Shown here in pieces: positions 4,919 to 7,480 of a stretch of 7,480 nt of DNA. The notes under the pieces are model-generated. The model made no database searches. It was not told where the DNA came from and saw nothing but the letters and a program-made list of their open reading frames with translations. How positions within the stretch are numbered: position 1 is the stretch's first letter; every line of letters begins with the position of its first letter. This DNA comes from Vulcanimicrobiota bacterium (GTDB taxonomy: Bacteria > Vulcanimicrobiota > Vulcanimicrobiia > Vulcanimicrobiales > Vulcanimicrobiaceae). A program made the translations under genes and the position numbers. The DNA lies in the NCBI GenBank assembly GCA_013289785.1, contig JABCZE010000072.1:1-7480 (forward strand). The letters are read 5' to 3'.

Positions 4919-6807
4919 TCGAGCGCATCGACTCCCCGGCCGACGTCAAACGGCTGAAGCGCGAAGAGATCGACGTCCTCGCAAGTGAGATCCGCGAACT
5001 CCTGGTCAGCACGTGTGCCGTCAACGGTGGGCATCTCGCGCCCAATCTGGGCGTCGTCGAGCTGACGCTGGCGTTGCATCGCGTACTCGACCTCCCGACG
5101 GACAAACTCGTCTGGGACGTCAGCCACCAAACGTATGTGCATAAGATCCTCACCGGCCGGCGGGACCGGTTCGGGACGATCCGGAAGGGTGGCGGCCTCT
5201 CCGGTTTTGCGATGCGCAGCGAGTCGCCGTACGACCCCTTTGGAGCCGGGCACGCCAGCACGTCGGTCGCCTCGGCGCTCGGCATGGCGTTGGCGCGCGA
5301 TTTGGTCGGCGGCGACGAAACCGTCGTCGCGGTGCTCGGCGACGGCGCGCTCACCGGTGGCCTTGCATACGAGGCGCTCAACAACGCCGGCGCGCTGCGA
5401 AGCCCGTTTATCGTCATTTTGAACGATAACGAGATGTCGATTGCGCCCAACGTGGGTTCGATCGCCGCTTATCTCTCGGTCCTGCGCACCAAACCGTTTG
5501 CCAACTTCGTCAGGCGAACCGGAAAGGAAATGCTCAAGCGCATTCCTTTAGGGTCCGCGGCGAAGCGGGCCATCGAAGGCGCGGAGATCGGCGCGATGCA
5601 CTTTATCGGCCCCGCCGAAAAGGCGGCCGTGATCTTCGAGGAACTGGGATTTCGCTACATCGGCCCGGTTGACGGCCACAACTACGAGGTGCTCGTCGAC
5701 GCGCTGCAAACCGCAAAAGATTTCGACCGCCCCGTGTTGCTGCACGTTCGCACGGTCAAAGGAAAAGGCTACGAACCGGCCGAGCGCGACTCGCGAACCT
5801 TTCACGGCATCGGCGCCAACGCGTTCGAGCCGAGCAACGGCGGAAAGAAGAGCGCGCCGGGCGGGCGCCCGAAGTTTTCCGACGTTTTCGCCGACGCGAT
5901 GATCGCCGTTGCCGAAAAGGACCCGCGCGTAGTCGGCATTACCGCGGCGATGCCCGACGGCACCGGCCTCGCGAAGTTTGCACGGCGCTTCCCGGAGCGG
6001 TACTTCGACGTCGGTATCGCCGAAGCGCACGCGGTCTGTTTCGCGGCGGGCCTAGCGTCGAGCGGATTGCGGCCGGTTTGCGCGATCTACTCGACCTTCT
6101 TACAGCGGGCCTACGACCAAGTGGTGCACGACGTCGTCGTACAGAGCCTGCCGGTGGTTTTCTGTATGGACCGCGCCGGGTTCGTCGGTGACGACGGTCC
6201 GACGCACATGGGCCTCTACGACATCGCATTCATGCGCACGCTGCCCAACATGACGCTGATGGCGCCACGGAATGAGGCCGAACTGCAGCCGATGCTTGAG
6301 CACGCGCTCTCGCTCAACGCGCCTTCGGGGATCCGCTATCCGCGCGGCTCGACCAGCGGCCGTCACGACCTCCCGCTCGCGCCGCTTGTCCACGGTAAGG
6401 CGGAGGTGTTGCGCCGCGGCCGTGACGTAGCGATCATGGCTTACGGCACGAGCGTGGACATTGCGCTCGACGCGTTCGATGCTTTGAGCGACGGGCCGCA
6501 AATCACCATCATCAACGCCCGTTTTGCCAAGCCCCTGGATGAGTCGCTACTGCTGGCGCTCGCGGGGGAGCATACGCACCTCATTACCTTGGAAGAGCAC
6601 TCGCTCGCGGGCGGCTTCGGCTCGGCGGTTGCGGAGTTCGTCTCCGATCGCGGACTCAAAATACGGGTGGAGCGGATGGGCGTTCCAAGCGTATTAGTGC
6701 AGCATGATTCCCAAGAGAAGCAGCGCGCGCTATTCGGTCTAACCGGCCAGGCACTCGCGGGCCGCGTCCGGCAGGTCTGCGCACGCGAAAGGGCTGGGGT
6801 TCCCTAA
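4912..6807 (+). CDS. dxs: 1-deoxy-D-xylulose-5-phosphate synthase
   Basis: Encodes 631 aa, the normal length. Dxs condenses pyruvate with glyceraldehyde 3-phosphate, using thiamine diphosphate and magnesium, to make DXP, the entry point of the MEP isoprenoid pathway. Features seen: His41 in GGHLAPNLG, DVSHQTYVHKILTGR, the ThDP/Mg motif GDG (143-145) ending in NDN (171-173), GPVDGHN and RTVKGKGYEPAE in the linker to the second domain, catalytic Glu371 in DVGIAEAHAV, DRAGFVGDDGPTHMG in the pyrimidine-binding domain, and the C-terminal transketolase domain from about IRYPRG onward. The ATG at 4912 is chosen because the protein then begins shortly before the conserved helix and because ATGGTAA is shared with the hpnG stop; no clear Shine-Dalgarno is present, so translation is probably coupled. 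In a hopanoid cluster it would raise precursor supply; whether another dxs copy exists is not knowable here. Confidence 0.97.
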   Translation: MVIERIDSPADVKRLKREEIDVLASEIRELLVSTCAVNGGHLAPNLGVVELTLALHRVLDLPTDKLVWDVSHQTYVHKILTGRRDRFGTIRKGGGLSGFAMRSESPYDPFGAGHASTSVASALGMALARDLVGGDETVVAVLGDGALTGGLAYEALNNAGALRSPFIVILNDNEMSIAPNVGSIAAYLSVLRTKPFANFVRRTGKEMLKRIPLGSAAKRAIEGAEIGAMHFIGPAEKAAVIFEELGFRYIGPVDGHNYEVLVDALQTAKDFDRPVLLHVRTVKGKGYEPAERDSRTFHGIGANAFEPSNGGKKSAPGGRPKFSDVFADAMIAVAEKDPRVVGITAAMPDGTGLAKFARRFPERYFDVGIAEAHAVCFAAGLASSGLRPVCAIYSTFLQRAYDQVVHDVVVQSLPVVFCMDRAGFVGDDGPTHMGLYDIAFMRTLPNMTLMAPRNEAELQPMLEHALSLNAPSGIRYPRGSTSGRHDLPLAPLVHGKAEVLRRGRDVAIMAYGTSVDIALDAFDALSDGPQITIINARFAKPLDESLLLALAGEHTHLITLEEHSLAGGFGSAVAEFVSDRGLKIRVERMGVPSVLVQHDSQEKQRALFGLTGQALAGRVRQVCARERAGVP

Positions 6808-6825
6808 CCGGCGAGCCGAGCGGCG

Positions 6826-6845
6826 GTCCTTAGATCTTCAAGGAC
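6826..6845. terminator. Weak inverted repeat at the convergent 3' ends
   Basis: GTCCTT (6826-6831) and AAGGAC (6840-6845) form a 6-bp stem with an 8-nt loop around the stop codon of the minus-strand gene, 18 nt after the dxs stop. The stem is short and there is no T-run, so termination here is only a possibility. Confidence 0.2.
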
Positions 6846-7480
6846 GCAGAGCTCCTGGCTATTCGCTTGGCAAGCTCCTCTATCTCACCGATCCTGGCGA
6901 GACTCTGTTCCCGTTTCCTTTTCAAAGCTTCGGCGCGCTCGTTAGCACTCTGGGCTTCCTGCTCGGCTTCCACCCGCGCCGCTTCATATGTCACGACGAG
7001 TTCGGTAGCTTCGCGTTCTTCCGCTGCCGCGGCACTAACGCTTGCGGCGCAGTCCCGCAGCCGAGTTTCATGTTCGGCGAGCCGAGCGGAGCACTGTACG
7101 GCGGCCTGGAGAGCCTCTTGTAACCGCTGCTCCGCCTGTAAGACTTGGGCTTGAACGCTTTGCTCTTCCGTGCGTGCCGCGGCCGTGAGTTCGTCCAGAT
7201 TTAGCCGCTCTGCCGCCAAGGTGCTGCGGCGCTCTGCAGCGGCTCGAGCGACTTCCTTACTCTGCTTCCCGAGAAGCGCCGCGGCATTCGCCTTCTGGGT
7301 AGCTTCCGCGAACTCTCGCTCGGCTTGAGTCGACATGGCCTCGGCCTTAACGCGCTCCTCAAGCGCAGAACATCCCTGTAGGAGGGCCTGGGCGACTTCA
7401 CGCTGTTCCGCCAGAAGGTTCAGCAGGGCCGTGAGCCTCGTGTCCGATCGGGTGGTCGTCTGGGCTGCTTCCGCCTCACG
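6830..7480 (-). CDS. Partial long coiled-coil protein, N-terminus beyond window
   Basis: The frame stays open from the TAA at 6830-6832 to the window edge, giving at least 216 aa. An ATG at 7334-7336 is internal, because uninterrupted coding-like sequence of the same character continues upstream of it. The protein is almost entirely Ala, Glu, Arg, Gln and Leu with heptad-like hydrophobic spacing, for example AEQRLQEALQAAVQ and EEREATELVVTYEAARVEAE, indicating a long alpha-helical coiled coil that ends near GEIEELAKRIARSSASLKI. No signal peptide, membrane segment or enzymatic motif is in the visible part. SMC-like, tethering or cell-envelope roles are all compatible, and none can be chosen. 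By eye its third codon positions are less GC-rich than those of dxs. It converges on dxs with a 22-nt gap, so it is not part of the hopanoid transcript. Confidence 0.6.
   Translation of the reverse strand, partial: REAEAAQTTTRSDTRLTALLNLLAEQREVAQALLQGCSALEERVKAEAMSTQAEREFAEATQKANAAALLGKQSKEVARAAAERRSTLAAERLNLDELTAAARTEEQSVQAQVLQAEQRLQEALQAAVQCSARLAEHETRLRDCAASVSAAAAEEREATELVVTYEAARVEAEQEAQSANERAEALKRKREQSLARIGEIEELAKRIARSSASLKI

Noticed and set aside
4267..5253. A 328-codon minus-strand open frame opposite hpnG and the dxs start
   Set aside because: The translated sequence is low-complexity Arg/Ala/Ser/Pro with no fold signal, and the opposite strand has conserved HpnG and Dxs motifs.
6867..7154. 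A 95-aa Ser/Ala-rich plus-strand open frame
   Set aside because: It is the mirror of the Glu/Ala-rich coiled-coil gene on the other strand; the composition is what such a shadow gives.
6830..7336. ATG at 7334-7336 as the start of the terminal coiled-coil gene
   Set aside because: The frame continues open to the window edge with the same coiled-coil composition, and no ribosome binding site precedes that ATG.

Overview
The window reads as a stretch of a high-GC bacterial chromosome centred on hopanoid lipid biosynthesis. Four genes carry this theme: the 3' end of hpnH (radical-SAM adenosyl-hopene transferase), hpnA (hopanoid-associated sugar epimerase), a short hpnG-like nucleoside phosphorylase, and dxs (first enzyme of the MEP isoprenoid pathway). 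No rRNA, tRNA, phage, transposase or CRISPR sequence is visible. Taxonomy is uncertain. A hopanoid-producing, high-GC lineage with lipoproteins and several apparently leaderless genes would fit, for example, Eremiobacterota (WPS-2) or Acidobacteria, but this is inference only.

Layout from left to right: (1) the hpnH tail (1-109) is followed after 6 nt by a lipoprotein-type three-domain multicopper oxidase (116-1672, +). (2) A 96-bp gap (1673-1768) holds a mosaic of direct and inverted repeat units. (3) A Cys-rich lipoprotein on the minus strand (1769-2356) appears to contain two DUF333-like units. (4) A divergent 88-bp spacer leads to a 78-aa coiled-coil gene (2445-2681, +) and then hpnA (about 2689-3618, +). 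hpnA has no ATG, GTG or TTG where its Rossmann fold begins. (5) A ferritin-like diiron protein lies on the minus strand (3615-4178); its stop codon overlaps the hpnA stop. (6) A 101-bp divergent spacer precedes hpnG (4280-4918) and dxs (4912-6807), which overlap by 7 nt. (7) A partial coiled-coil gene on the minus strand (6830 to the window edge) is convergent with dxs.

How the genes fit together: Dxs makes 1-deoxyxylulose 5-phosphate, the precursor of the isoprenoid units that become squalene and hopene. HpnH adds a 5'-deoxyadenosyl group to the C30 hopene, HpnG removes adenine to give ribosylhopane, and HpnA is an SDR-type enzyme associated with later side-chain chemistry. Coupling hpnG to dxs would link precursor supply to side-chain elaboration. 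The multicopper oxidase and the ferritin-like protein place copper and iron redox proteins inside this cluster; whether they serve hopanoid metabolism or are only neighbours cannot be told from sequence.

The points most worth a second look are the missing canonical start of hpnA (non-canonical AUC start, +1 frameshift from the coiled-coil gene, or sequence error), the repeated TANNNT-6/7nt-ATG arrangement suggesting leaderless transcripts, the duplicated Cys units of the lipoprotein, and the multicopper oxidase placed directly behind hpnH.
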